Below are positions 9,414 through 17,566 of a DNA stretch of 51,470 nt, one piece after another. Position numbers and translations under genes: made by a program. The notes beneath the pieces were generated by a model that was given only the letters and a program-made list of their open reading frames with translations, was not told where the DNA came from and made no database searches. This DNA is from Chloroflexota bacterium (lineage in GTDB: Bacteria; Chloroflexota; Limnocylindria; Limnocylindrales; CSP1-4): positions 1 to 51,470 of the forward strand of contig JAJXUG010000028.1 in the NCBI GenBank assembly GCA_021783095.1. The letters run 5' to 3'. Position 1 is the first letter of the stretch, and each line of letters starts with the position of its first letter.

Positions 9414-10396
9414 TGGCCGTCCGGACCTTCATCGAGGCCGTCCGCGAGGCGATGGCCCAGGAGATGCGCCGCGACGCATCGGTCATCGTGCTGGGCGAGG
9501 ACGTGGGCAAGAAGGGCGGTGTGTTCCTCGCCACCGACGGGCTGTGGGCCGAGTTCGGCGACGACCGCGTGATCGACACCCCGCTCACGGAGTCGATGAT
9601 CGTGGGGACCTCGATCGGCGCCGCGCTCAACGGGCTGCGGCCGATCGCCGAGATCCAGTTCGCCGACTTCATCTTCCCGGCGTTCAACCAGCTGGTGTCG
9701 GAGGCGGCGCGCATGCGCTACCGGACGATGGGCGCGTCCAGCGTGCCCATGGTCGTCCGCGCCCCGTACGGCGGCGGCGTCCACGGCGCGATGTACCACT
9801 CGCAGTCGATCGAGGCGTTCTTCACCCACGTCCCGGGCCTCAAGACCGTCGTCCCCTCCACGCCCTACGACGCCAAGGGCCTCCTGGTCGCCTCGATCCG
9901 CGACGAGGACCCGGTGCTGTTCCTCGAGCACAAGAAGCTCTACCGCTCGGTGCGCGGCGACGTGCCCGGGCGTGAGTACACGGTGCCGATCGGGCGGGCG
10001 GTGGTGCGGCGGCCGGGGAGTCGGCTCACCGTCGTGGCGTACGGGCTGATGGTCCACTACGCGCTCGAGGCGGCCGAGCGGGTCGCCGACGAGGGGATCG
10101 ACTGCGAGGTGATCGACCTGCGCACGCTCCGGCCGCTCGACCGCGAGACGCTGCTGGGGTCGGTGCGCAAGACCGGCAAGTGCCTCGTGGCGTACGAGGA
10201 CAACCGGTTCGGCGGGTACGGGGCCGAGATCGCCGCGATCGTCGCCGAGGAGGCGTTCGACTACCTCGACGGGCCGGTGTCGCGGATCGCCGGGCCCGAC
10301 TCGCCGGCGATGCCCTACAACCACATCCTCGAGGACTGGTTCATGTTGAACCCGGCCAAGATCGCCGACGCGATCCGGAAGCTCGCCGCGTATTGA
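9413..10396 (+). CDS. 2-oxo acid dehydrogenase E1 beta subunit
   Basis: 327 aa, full length for E1-beta. It forms the alpha2beta2 E1 with the preceding gene and binds the pyrophosphate and aminopyrimidine end of ThDP. Recognisable stretches are LGEDVGKKGGVF, DTPLTESMIVG, the PYGGGVHGAMYHSQ active-site region and the C-terminal DLRTLRPLD and EDNRFGGYGAEI. It is translationally coupled to E1-alpha by a one-base overlap. E2 would normally follow directly; here it is 1.9 kb away. Confidence 0.93.
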   Translation: MAVRTFIEAVREAMAQEMRRDASVIVLGEDVGKKGGVFLATDGLWAEFGDDRVIDTPLTESMIVGTSIGAALNGLRPIAEIQFADFIFPAFNQLVSEAARMRYRTMGASSVPMVVRAPYGGGVHGAMYHSQSIEAFFTHVPGLKTVVPSTPYDAKGLLVASIRDEDPVLFLEHKKLYRSVRGDVPGREYTVPIGRAVVRRPGSRLTVVAYGLMVHYALEAAERVADEGIDCEVIDLRTLRPLDRETLLGSVRKTGKCLVAYEDNRFGGYGAEIAAIVAEEAFDYLDGPVSRIAGPDSPAMPYNHILEDWFMLNPAKIADAIRKLAAY

Positions 10397-10451
10397 TGGG
10401 CGGCGGGATCCCCTCGGCGGGCGCCGGCCGGCGGCGGCGGGCGGCGTCCTG

Positions 10452-10799
10452 ATGGCCGGCGGCCTCCCGGCGGTCGAGGCACGCCTTCGGGCGATGCTGA
10501 CGCCGTACGAGTCGCGCCTCGAGTGGGCCACGATCTACAACCTGCCCACGCTCCGGCGGCGCGGCGCCAAGGCCCATGACTGGTTCGCCTTCGTGAAGCC
10601 CGCCGCGAGGCACGTGTCGCTGTTCCTGCTGCCGGTCCACACGCATCCGCAGCTGCTCCTGGAGTGCTCGCCTGCGCTGCTCGAGCGCAAGAACGGGGCG
10701 TCCACGTTCAACTTCAAGACGCTCCCCGATGACCTCGCAGCAGACGTGGAGGCGCTGCTCGCCCGCGCCTACGAGCTGTACGCGTCGGCCGAGGGCTGA
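10452..10799 (+). CDS. Small protein resembling the DUF1801 fold
   Basis: 115 aa. HVSLFLLPVHTHPQLL followed by SPALLERKNGASTFNFKTL resembles DUF1801/YdhG-type proteins, in which a short KGKxxFxF-like core follows a beta-hairpin. No catalytic function is established for the family. It begins 55 bases after E1-beta, still in the operon direction. It is the first of three genes that separate E1 from E2. Confidence 0.6.
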   Translation: MAGGLPAVEARLRAMLTPYESRLEWATIYNLPTLRRRGAKAHDWFAFVKPAARHVSLFLLPVHTHPQLLLECSPALLERKNGASTFNFKTLPDDLAADVEALLARAYELYASAEG

Positions 10800-10878
10800 G
10801 GCCAGCAGGAACTGGGAGGAGTGCGGATCCGCGAGCAGCGCGGACGGGCCACCGGGCGGCGACGAGCGAGGCGACTAC

Positions 10879-11115
10879 ATGCTGATCGGCGTGTACTCCT
10901 CTCGAGACGCCGGGCTCGATGCCGCCGCTCGACCTGCCGATCAGCCGGGCTTTCGCGACAACCCCGACGTCATCGACGTCGGGGAGAGTGCCGGCTTCTT
11001 CATCGAGCCATACGCGCTCGACCAGGCCCTCTGGACCGAGGGGCATCGCACGGAGCCCGCGCAGCGAGCCTCGGCTGGCCCGTCGCAGACTCGCCGCCTG
11101 CGCTGCATCACCTAA
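10879..11115 (+). CDS. Hypothetical protein, DUF7336-like
   Basis: 78 aa from the ATG at 10879; the frame is open further upstream but without similarity. LIGVYSSRDAG, QPGFRDNPD and YALDQALWTEGH recall a short bacterial family (DUF7336-like) built on the pattern IGVYSS ... LPGFRD ... YELD..HWTEGF. The middle (about 10 residues around VGESAGFF) and the tail do not fit well. The gene could be decaying or may have lost its N-terminus. No function is known. Confidence 0.45.
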   Translation: MLIGVYSSRDAGLDAAARPADQPGFRDNPDVIDVGESAGFFIEPYALDQALWTEGHRTEPAQRASAGPSQTRRLRCIT

Positions 11116-11149
11116 GCGTGGCGTGAGTGGACGGGCGCAGGATGTCTGC

Positions 11150-12016
11150 GTGAACGACATCGAGCTCGGCCGGCGGTTCAGGGCGCTGCGGCACCGGCGC
11201 GGATCACGGCAGGCCGACGTGGGCGGGGCAGCCGGGTTGAGCCAGGACCTCGTTTCGCTGGCGGAGTGCGGGCATGTCGCCGAGCTCTCGGTTCGGAGTC
11301 TGCGGGCCCTCGCAGGCGCCCTCGACGCGGAGCTCAGGATGGAGCTCTGGTTCCGGGGCGGGGAGCTCGACCGGCTGTTGGACGAGGGCCACGCAGCCCT
11401 GGTGGACGCAGTGGTCGCACGGCTCGCCGCGCTCGGCTGGGAGGTCCGCCCGGAAGTCTCGTTCGCCGTGTATGGCGAGCGCGGGTCGATCGATGTCATC
11501 GCATGGCACGCTGAGTCGCGAACCCTGTTGGTGGTCGAGGTGAAGACTGAGCTCACTTCCGTGGAGGAGACCCTGCGGCGACACGACGTGAAGGTGCGGC
11601 TCGCGGCCGGGGTCGTCCGGGAGCGGTTCGGCTGGCAGCCCGCGCGGGTGGCGCGCCTCCTCGTGCTGCCGGACGGCACCACCGCGCGGCGGCAGGTTGC
11701 GCGGCACGACGCGGCCATGCGCAGCGCCTACCCGCTTCGAGGTCGCGCCCTGCGCCTCTGGCTCGCCGGGCCTACCGGGTCAGTCGCAGGCTTGGCCTAT
11801 ATGTCGTTTACGAACAGGGATCGTGCTGGCCAGAGACCCACCAGCCGGCGGCGCGTCAGGGTGCCGCGACCGGAGGCATCGATGCCCGGCTCACCCAGGC
11901 CCGCGCCCGCCCGCGACCAGACTTCCACCCGTGCACGAGCCTGCTTCGTCTTCGGCGGCTGCCAGGGGCCCGCACCGCGCCGAGCACGAGCCTGGCTCGT
12001 GGGCGGTGGCGCATGA
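11150..12016 (+). CDS. XRE-type HTH protein fused to a PD-(D/E)XK-like nuclease domain
   Basis: 288 aa from GTG 11150. Residues about 5-62 form an XRE helix-turn-helix (FRALRHRRG, then GLSQDLVSLAECGH). After a linker, residues about 80-200 show GSIDVIAWH ... LLVVEVKTEL, the Asp and Glu-x-Lys pattern of PD-(D/E)XK nucleases. A regulator or DNA-directed nuclease role is inferred. The last 75 residues are basic and low-complexity and overlap the first two palindromes of the array at 11934. That tail may therefore not be conserved protein. It may bind the array; this is untested. Confidence 0.75.
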   Translation: MNDIELGRRFRALRHRRGSRQADVGGAAGLSQDLVSLAECGHVAELSVRSLRALAGALDAELRMELWFRGGELDRLLDEGHAALVDAVVARLAALGWEVRPEVSFAVYGERGSIDVIAWHAESRTLLVVEVKTELTSVEETLRRHDVKVRLAAGVVRERFGWQPARVARLLVLPDGTTARRQVARHDAAMRSAYPLRGRALRLWLAGPTGSVAGLAYMSFTNRDRAGQRPTSRRRVRVPRPEASMPGSPRPAPARDQTSTRARACFVFGGCQGPAPRRARAWLVGGGA

Positions 12017-12101
12017 GCGCATCTGCGCGGCCAGCACGAGAGGGACTCGTATCTGGCGCCGAGGCGGAGACCGGGCGGGAATAGCACGAGGTGGGCTCGT
12101 G
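11934..12101. repeat. Array of four CACGAG-N5-CTCGTG palindromes, 50-bp period
   Basis: Four 17-bp units lie at 11934-11950, 11985-12001, 12035-12051 and 12085-12101. Start-to-start distances are 51, 50 and 50 bp. The left arm CACGAG is identical in all four. Right arms are TTCGTC, CTCGTG, CTCGTA and CTCGTG. The five-base centres differ (CCTGC, CCTGG, AGGGA, GTGGG), and the 33-34 bp between units share no obvious sequence. It lies between the HTH-nuclease gene and E2. Operators or RNA hairpins are both possible. Confidence 0.85.
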
Positions 12102-12211
12102 TGTGGGCAGCAGACGGTCAGCCGGGTGCCGCCCAGCCAAGAGGGTGACATCGGCGCCCGTTTCGGTCGGGATGGACCCGATGACAGCACTCGGGCGCAG
12201 GATGCGCAACA

Positions 12212-12227
12212 CTAGGGCCCGCCCTAG
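12212..12227. promoter_or_regulatory. Palindrome CTAGGG-CCCG-CCCTAG upstream of E2
   Basis: A perfect 6-bp inverted repeat with a four-base centre, 48 bases before the E2 start and downstream of the CACGAG array. Possible operator or 5'-UTR hairpin; no regulator can be named. Confidence 0.4.
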
Positions 12228-12275
12228 CGCGCCCGCGTCCCCGCAGGCGAGGAGATCGACCGGAGGAACCGCCCA

Positions 12276-13718
12276 GTGGCCAAGGTGACGATGCCCCAGC
12301 TCGGCGAGAGCGTGGCTGAGGGCACGATCGGACGCTGGCTCAAGCAGCCCGGCGACTCGGTGGCCAAGTACGAGCCGCTGCTCGAGGTCATCACCGACAA
12401 GGTGAATGCCGAGGTGCCGTCGCCGTTCGAGGGCGTCCTGCGCGAGATCCTGGCGCCCGAGGGCGCCGTCGTCGCCAACAACGCCGAGATCGCGATCATC
12501 GACACCGCGGACGAGGCGGGGTCTACCCCCGCCGCCGAGGTTGCGTCGATGCCCGCCGCGGCAGACGCGCGCGAGGAGGCCGAAAACGGGGCGCCGGCCA
12601 CGCCGTCCGTGGGCACGCCCGCGCCCGCTGCCGCCGCGCCGCAGACGATGGTGATCAGCACGCCGCCCGCCGCAACGGGCGATCTCGACGAGTCCGGCGA
12701 CCCCAGCGCCCGCATGACCCCCGCCGTGCGCCGCCTCCTCCGCGAGCACGGCCTCGAGGCGTCGCAGCTGGTCGGCACCGGCGGCGGCGGCCGGATCACG
12801 CGCGAGGACGTCCTGACCCGCGTCGAGGCGATCCGCACCGGCGCGGCATCGCCCGTGGCCACAACCTCGGCTGCGGCGAACGGTCACGCGGCGGCATCGC
12901 CCGCCCCGGCTTCGGCGACCCCTGCGCGCACGTCGGGCTCGGCCCGGGCCGCGACGTCGGCCCCCAGCACCCAGGCCGGCCCCGGCGCCGGCATCGCCTT
13001 CCCGCCCGGCACCGACGAGGTGCTCGTGCCCATGAGCCAGATGCGCAAGGGCATCGCAGCGCAGATGACCCGCGCCCTCCAGGCGCCCCACGCGTACCTC
13101 CAGATGGAGGTGGACGTCACCCGCCTCGTCGCCCTGCGCGAGCGCGAGAAGCGCGCCTACCAGGCGAACGAGGGGATCGGCCTCTCCTACGTCCCGTTCG
13201 TGGTCAAGGCGAGCGCCGAGGCGCTCAAGCGCAACCCGACGTTCAACGCGCACTGGACCGAGCAGGGGCTGCTCGCCAAGCGGCGGATCAACATCGGGGT
13301 GGCCGTGGCGGTGGACGAGGGGCTCATCGTGCCGGTCGTCCGCGACGCCGACCAGCTCTCGATCCACGGGCTCAACCTCGCGATCACGGACCTCGCCAAC
13401 CGGGCGCGCGCCAACAAGCTGCGCCTCGACGACTTCGGCGGCGGCACGTTCACGGTCGACAACACCGGGTACTTGGGCACGACGCTCGTGATGCCGATCA
13501 TCAACGTGCCCGAGGTGGGCATCGTCACGATGGAGGCGATCACCAAGCGCCCGGTCGTGGTCAGCACGCCCGACGGCGACGTGATCGCGATCCGCCCGGT
13601 GATGAACATGGTGCTGGGCATCGACCACCGCGCGAACGACGGCGCGAGTGGCGCGGCGATGCTGCGCGACATCAAGGCGTGGCTCGAGGGCGTGGGCCCC
13701 GAGACCGCGATCTACTAG
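12276..13718 (+). CDS. 2-oxo acid dehydrogenase E2, dihydrolipoamide acyltransferase
   Basis: 480 aa, GTG start after CGGAGG. There is one lipoyl domain with the lipoylated lysine in ITDKVNAE (Lys42). An Ala/Pro-rich linker and a peripheral-subunit-binding domain (TPAVRRLLREHG ... GGGRITREDV, about 148-185) follow. A second long Ala/Ser/Pro linker leads to the catalytic CoA-acyltransferase domain, which ends in HRANDG near residue 451. E2 forms the complex core and accepts the acyl group from E1. The branched-chain E1 type upstream suggests BkdC-like function. lipA, which makes the cofactor, follows directly. Confidence 0.93.
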   Translation: MAKVTMPQLGESVAEGTIGRWLKQPGDSVAKYEPLLEVITDKVNAEVPSPFEGVLREILAPEGAVVANNAEIAIIDTADEAGSTPAAEVASMPAAADAREEAENGAPATPSVGTPAPAAAAPQTMVISTPPAATGDLDESGDPSARMTPAVRRLLREHGLEASQLVGTGGGGRITREDVLTRVEAIRTGAASPVATTSAAANGHAAASPAPASATPARTSGSARAATSAPSTQAGPGAGIAFPPGTDEVLVPMSQMRKGIAAQMTRALQAPHAYLQMEVDVTRLVALREREKRAYQANEGIGLSYVPFVVKASAEALKRNPTFNAHWTEQGLLAKRRINIGVAVAVDEGLIVPVVRDADQLSIHGLNLAITDLANRARANKLRLDDFGGGTFTVDNTGYLGTTLVMPIINVPEVGIVTMEAITKRPVVVSTPDGDVIAIRPVMNMVLGIDHRANDGASGAAMLRDIKAWLEGVGPETAIY

Positions 13719-13751
13719 CGGCGAGCGCGGCGAGCGTTGAGCGATCAGCCG

Positions 13752-13763
13752 TACACTCGGGCC
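13752..13763 (+). promoter_or_regulatory. -10 hexamer of a leaderless promoter for lipA
   Basis: TACACT (13752-13757), six bases, then ATG 13764. The spacing is identical to that at mutY and nnrE. It implies that lipA has its own promoter besides any read-through from E2. Confidence 0.55.
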
Positions 13764-14822
13764 ATGGCCCGCGAACTCCCCGTCCTCAACGCCACCGGCG
13801 TCACCCACGCGCACGTCCCGTCCCTGCCGCCGACGATCGCGATGGGCGGCGGGGTCGACACCGCGGTGGGCGAGGCGCCCGGCGCGGCAGCGCTCGGCAT
13901 TCGGCGCCACCCGGAGTGGATCCGCGCCAAGATGCCCGCGGGCGAGACGTACCAGGACCTGCGCCGCACGCTGGCCGGCCTGAACCTCAACACCGTCTGC
14001 CAGGAGGCCATGTGCCCCAACCTCGGCGAGTGCTGGGAGCAGCGGACGGCCACGGTGATGATCCTGGGCGACGTGTGCACCCGGGCCTGCGGGTTCTGCA
14101 ACGTCAAGACGGGCCGCCCCACCTGGTTCGATGACGACGAGCCGCGGCGCGTGGCCGAGGCGATCGCGTACATGGGCCTCGAGCACGTCGTCGTCACCAG
14201 CGTCGCCCGCGACGACCTGCCCGACGGCGGCGCCGGCGCCTTCGCCGCCACGATTCGCGAGCTGCGAGCCCGATGCCCCGGTATGGGCGTGGAAGTGCTG
14301 ATCCCGGACTTCAACGGCGAGGAGGCGCCCCTGCGCGAGGTCATGCTCGCGGGGCCGGACATCCTCAACCACAACCTCGAGACCGTGCGCCGCCTCCAGA
14401 AGCCCGTGCGCAAGCGAGCGCGCTGGGACCGGACCCTCTCCGTCCTCGAGCGCGCCAAGGCGTACGCCCGCGAGTACGGGCACGAGGCGCACACGAAGTC
14501 GAGCCTCATGGTGGGCCTGGGCGAGACGCGCGACGAGATGACCGAGGCGTTCGAGGCGCTGCGCGCGGTGGACTGCGACATCCTCACCATCGGCCAGTAC
14601 CTGCGACCCACCGCGCAGCACCTCCCGGTGGAGCGCTACTACCACCCCGACGAGTTCGCCGAGATGCGCGAGGAGGGCCTCGCCCTCGGCTTCAAGCATG
14701 TCGAGAGCGGGCCGCTCGTGCGCTCGAGCTACCACGCCCGAGACCAGGTCCCGGGCGCCGCCGACCGGGCCGCCGCCCGCCGCGCCGTCATCGACGCCGA
14801 GGGCAGGGTGGTCCCCGCGTGA
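13764..14822 (+). CDS. lipA: Lipoyl synthase (radical SAM)
   Basis: 352 aa from ATG 13764; a TTG at 13737 is in frame but lies before the -10. LipA inserts two sulfurs into octanoyl-protein to make lipoyl groups. Auxiliary-cluster cysteines are in CQEAMCPNLGEC (79, 84, 90) and the radical-SAM cluster is CTRACGFC (105, 109, 112). The C-terminal RSSYHARDQ carries the RSSY serine ligand. It sits 45 bases after E2, matching a role in supplying lipoate to E2. No lipB is visible. The last four bases overlap the next start (GTGA). Confidence 0.96.
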   Translation: MARELPVLNATGVTHAHVPSLPPTIAMGGGVDTAVGEAPGAAALGIRRHPEWIRAKMPAGETYQDLRRTLAGLNLNTVCQEAMCPNLGECWEQRTATVMILGDVCTRACGFCNVKTGRPTWFDDDEPRRVAEAIAYMGLEHVVVTSVARDDLPDGGAGAFAATIRELRARCPGMGVEVLIPDFNGEEAPLREVMLAGPDILNHNLETVRRLQKPVRKRARWDRTLSVLERAKAYAREYGHEAHTKSSLMVGLGETRDEMTEAFEALRAVDCDILTIGQYLRPTAQHLPVERYYHPDEFAEMREEGLALGFKHVESGPLVRSSYHARDQVPGAADRAAARRAVIDAEGRVVPA

Positions 14823-15265
14823 CCGACCGGTCGCACGAGGAGCGCAACGCCGCCGCCACGGCGCGGCTCAAGGCTTTCGTTGCCCGGCTCTCGGACGAGG
14901 ACCTCAGCCGCCAGACGGACGGCGACTGGACGATCGCCGCGGGTCTCGCGCACATCGCCCACTGGGACCGAACCGTGGCGCTCCGCTGGTCGGCGGCCAC
15001 CGCTGCCGGCACCCTGCCGATCGGGATACCGCTCGAGATCGGCCACGTCATCAACGACGCGTCCCTGCCGATCTGGCTCGCCGTGCCCCCCCGGACCGCC
15101 GCTGAGGTCGCCGTCGCGGCTGCCGACGAGACGGACGCCCTCCTCGCAGCGCTGCCGGACCCCGCGCTCGATGCAGTTGTGGCTGCTGGCGTCCCGCGCG
15201 TCTTGGACCGGTCGGTCCACCGCAACGCCCACCTCGACGACCTCGAACGGGCGCTGGCCGGCTAG
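14819..15265 (+). CDS. DinB-like / maleylpyruvate-isomerase-type metal-binding protein
   Basis: 148 aa, GTG overlapping the lipA stop. It is helical, with WTIAAGLAHIAHWDRTVALRW in the first third and a final HRNAHLDDLERAL. The histidines in these two segments are placed like the metal ligands of the DinB four-helix fold. Members include thiol-dependent S-transferases and isomerases, but most are uncharacterised. Coupling to lipA may only mean shared expression. Confidence 0.7.
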   Translation: MTDRSHEERNAAATARLKAFVARLSDEDLSRQTDGDWTIAAGLAHIAHWDRTVALRWSAATAAGTLPIGIPLEIGHVINDASLPIWLAVPPRTAAEVAVAAADETDALLAALPDPALDAVVAAGVPRVLDRSVHRNAHLDDLERALAG

Positions 15266-15690
15266 ACCATCCGGCCTGTTGGCGGTTTCAGAGCCGCGTC
15301 CGGTCCCTCGCTTGCCCTCCAAACTCGCCGAGGTCACGCGGACGGCGGCCCGCCCGAGCTGTTCCCGTGGGCGACGAACCCGACGGATCCGCCGCCCCGG
15401 CGTGCAGCGCCCGGCGATGGCCGACCCCCGGGGCCCCTCCACCCGAGCCCGCCCGCACAGCCTGCCCTCGCGGGCCTCCCGCTCGCGGCGGGTGGGCCCT
15501 GCCGTGCCGGCCCGAGCCCGGGCGGGCAGCCGGAGCGTCTCGCGGGGCGTCAAGTTCGTCGCCCTGCGGAACAGGGGGCGCGCCGGGTGGCGACGGGGTC
15601 GAGCGCGACGCTGGGCGCCCGCGAGCGCCAGGCCTGAGCCGCGCCGCGGCGGCCGCGGGAACGCGTCGAGGCGCCAGCGACCCCACCCGC
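15266..15690. other. Intergenic stretch, nothing recognised
   Basis: 425 bp between the DinB-like gene and the next promoter. Several frames are open simply because of GC content, but none has a convincing start, motif or codon pattern. I see no repeat or strong hairpin. Confidence 0.5.
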
Positions 15691-15702
15691 TATCCTTCGG
15701 GC
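15691..15702 (+). promoter_or_regulatory. -10 hexamer of a leaderless promoter
   Basis: TATCCT (15691-15696), six bases, then ATG 15703. Fourth example of the same arrangement and the closest to the TATAAT consensus. Confidence 0.6.
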
Positions 15703-16758
15703 ATGCCGTCCACGATCAGCCGCAAGGTCCCCCTCGCCGAGCTGCACTGCCACCTCGGGTCCGCCGTCACCCCCTCGATCATGTGGTCGATCGCCCACGC
15801 CCAGGGCATCAAGCTGCCCACGCGCGACTACTGGGACTTCCGCGACCTCATCACGGTCCACCCCAGGCGGCCCAAGAGCTTCGACGGCTACCTGCAGCTG
15901 TTCCACTGGACCGAGCTGATCCAGTCCAGCCCGATCGCCGTCGAGCGCGCGGTCTACGAGGTGGTCGGGGGCGCGTACCGCAAGAACAACATCACCACGA
16001 CGGAGCTCCGCTTCAACCCGATGAAGCGGAACCGAGGCGGCGAGCAGGACCTCGACCACATCATCGCCGCGGCGGTCCGGGGCATGGACCGGGCGACCCT
16101 CGAGTACCCGGTCAAGCCCGGGCTCATCTTCTGCCTCGACCGCGCATTCCCCTTCGAGCTCAACGAGATCCTCGTCGAGAAGGCGATCGCCTGGCGCGAC
16201 CGCGGGGTCGTGGGCGTCGACATCGCCGGACCCGAATCGGCCACATTCCGGGTCGCCGACTACCGCCGGCCGTTCCGCCGAGCCCGCCAGTACGGCCTGG
16301 GAATCACCGTCCACACCGGCGAGTCGGGCCCAGTCGAGGAGGTGGCCCGCGTCATCGAGCTGCTCGAGCCCGACCGGATCGGCCACGGCGTGAAGTCGGC
16401 GTACGACCCGGGCGTCATGGCGATGCTCCGCGAGCGGGGGATCGTGCTCGAGATCTGCCCCACGTCGAACCTCAACACCGCGGTCGTGTCGGGCTGGGAG
16501 GAGTTCCGCTGGATCTTCGACCAGTTCCGCCGCAACGGCGTGCGGTACGTGATCTCGACGGACGGGCCCGAGATGCTCAAGACGTACATCCGCGACGAGC
16601 TGGCCACGCTGGGTCGACTCGGCATCCTCTCGCTCGAGGAGCAGCTGCAGGCGGCCTCGACGTCGCTCGCGGCGTCGTTCGTGCCCAATGTGTCGGACGT
16701 GCCGCTCCCGTCGCGTGAGCCGGCGCGGCGCGAGGTCGTGGAGCGCGAGGAGGCGTAG
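15703..16758 (+). CDS. Adenosine/aminofutalosine deaminase-family amidohydrolase
   Basis: 351 aa. The metal site is formed by HCH (His15, His17) in ELHCHLGSAV, HTGES (His204, Glu207), RIGHG, and Asp287 in STDGPEM. The family hydrolytically deaminates adenosine-like purines. In canonical adenosine deaminases the last motif is TDDP; here the second Asp, which contacts the purine, is Gly288. The substrate is therefore likely not plain adenosine. The region after STDGP also lacks the usual LTxEY segment. It is monocistronic with a leaderless promoter, and no purine-salvage neighbours are present. Confidence 0.85.
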   Translation: MPSTISRKVPLAELHCHLGSAVTPSIMWSIAHAQGIKLPTRDYWDFRDLITVHPRRPKSFDGYLQLFHWTELIQSSPIAVERAVYEVVGGAYRKNNITTTELRFNPMKRNRGGEQDLDHIIAAAVRGMDRATLEYPVKPGLIFCLDRAFPFELNEILVEKAIAWRDRGVVGVDIAGPESATFRVADYRRPFRRARQYGLGITVHTGESGPVEEVARVIELLEPDRIGHGVKSAYDPGVMAMLRERGIVLEICPTSNLNTAVVSGWEEFRWIFDQFRRNGVRYVISTDGPEMLKTYIRDELATLGRLGILSLEEQLQAASTSLAASFVPNVSDVPLPSREPARREVVEREEA

Positions 16759-16788
16759 CGCCGCAGGCCGCGGTCGCCGCTGGCGGGG

Positions 16789-17451
16789 TCAGCCCGGCGG
16801 GGCCACCCGGTAGGTGCAGCAGCGATCCCCGTCGAGGATGTGGCACTCGCGCTCGACGCCAGGACCCAGCAGGTCGCGGAACATGGCCAGCTCCGCCCGG
16901 CAGGCCGAGCCGTTCGCCCTCGCGATGTCGTGGACGGCGCAGTTGTGCTGGACGAGTCGAACCGCCCCGTCCTCCCCGTCGACCTGCGCCTCGGCGAGAT
17001 AGCCCAGGCCGTCCTGGAGGCGCGCCAGCTCCCGGACGCGGTCGGCCAGCGGGGCGTCCGGCGGCAGGGCGGCCGCAAGCGCCTCCCGCAGCGCGGCCCC
17101 GGCCTGGCGGCTGCGCGCGGCCATCACGTCGTCGAGCAGCTGGTCGCCACCGAGCTCGACGATGGCGGCGACCAGCCCGCTCGCCAGTCCCTCGTAGTTG
17201 GACGGGAAGAGGCCCTGGGCCTCGTCGGTGACGTCGTAGAGGTGGCGGGGACGGCCGACGCCGTGGCGGACCGCCGTGCGCGTGACGAGGCCGGCCCCCT
17301 CGAGCGCCCGGAGCTGCTGCGCCACGCCGCTGCGGCTCGCCCCGATCGCCGCGGCGATCGCGTCGGGCGAACCGGCCCCGCTCCGGCGCAGGTGGACCAG
17401 GATGGCGTGGCGGAGGGCGGGCTCGGGGGAGGCAGGGGAGGCGTCGGTCAT
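16789..17451 (-). CDS. SufR-like winged-helix regulator with Cys-rich Fe-S-type C-terminus
   Basis: 220 aa. The N-terminal winged helix (AIAAAIGASRSGVAQQLRALEGAGLVTR, then GRPRHLYDVT) is of the ArsR/DeoR-SufR kind. The C-terminal part has HNCAVHDIA, then SACRAEL, then ERECHILDGDRCCTYRV. These cysteines are placed like the [Fe-S] ligands of SufR, the repressor of iron-sulfur assembly genes. No suf genes lie in this window, so its targets are elsewhere. TAGCCT lies nine bases before its ATG on this strand, suggesting a very short leader. Confidence 0.8.
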   Translation of the reverse strand: MTDASPASPEPALRHAILVHLRRSGAGSPDAIAAAIGASRSGVAQQLRALEGAGLVTRTAVRHGVGRPRHLYDVTDEAQGLFPSNYEGLASGLVAAIVELGGDQLLDDVMAARSRQAGAALREALAAALPPDAPLADRVRELARLQDGLGYLAEAQVDGEDGAVRLVQHNCAVHDIARANGSACRAELAMFRDLLGPGVERECHILDGDRCCTYRVAPPG

Positions 17452-17566
17452 GCGGCGAGGAGGCTAGCAGGAACCGGCCCAAGCCGCCGCGGGCCTGTCC
17501 GCCGGTGGGCCTTCCGGCCGGGGACCAACCTGATCCCCCGGTCGTGCTCCGTCTGCCCGCGGCAAC

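Noticed and set aside
11934..12101. CRISPR array (17-bp repeats with 33-34 bp spacers)
   Set aside because: Repeats are too short, palindromic with variable centres, and the third and first right arms are degenerate. There are no cas genes or leader. Spacer length alone is not enough.
14880..16718. Long rightward frames across the DinB-like gene and the deaminase
   Set aside because: They run out of frame with both real genes and give low-complexity products.
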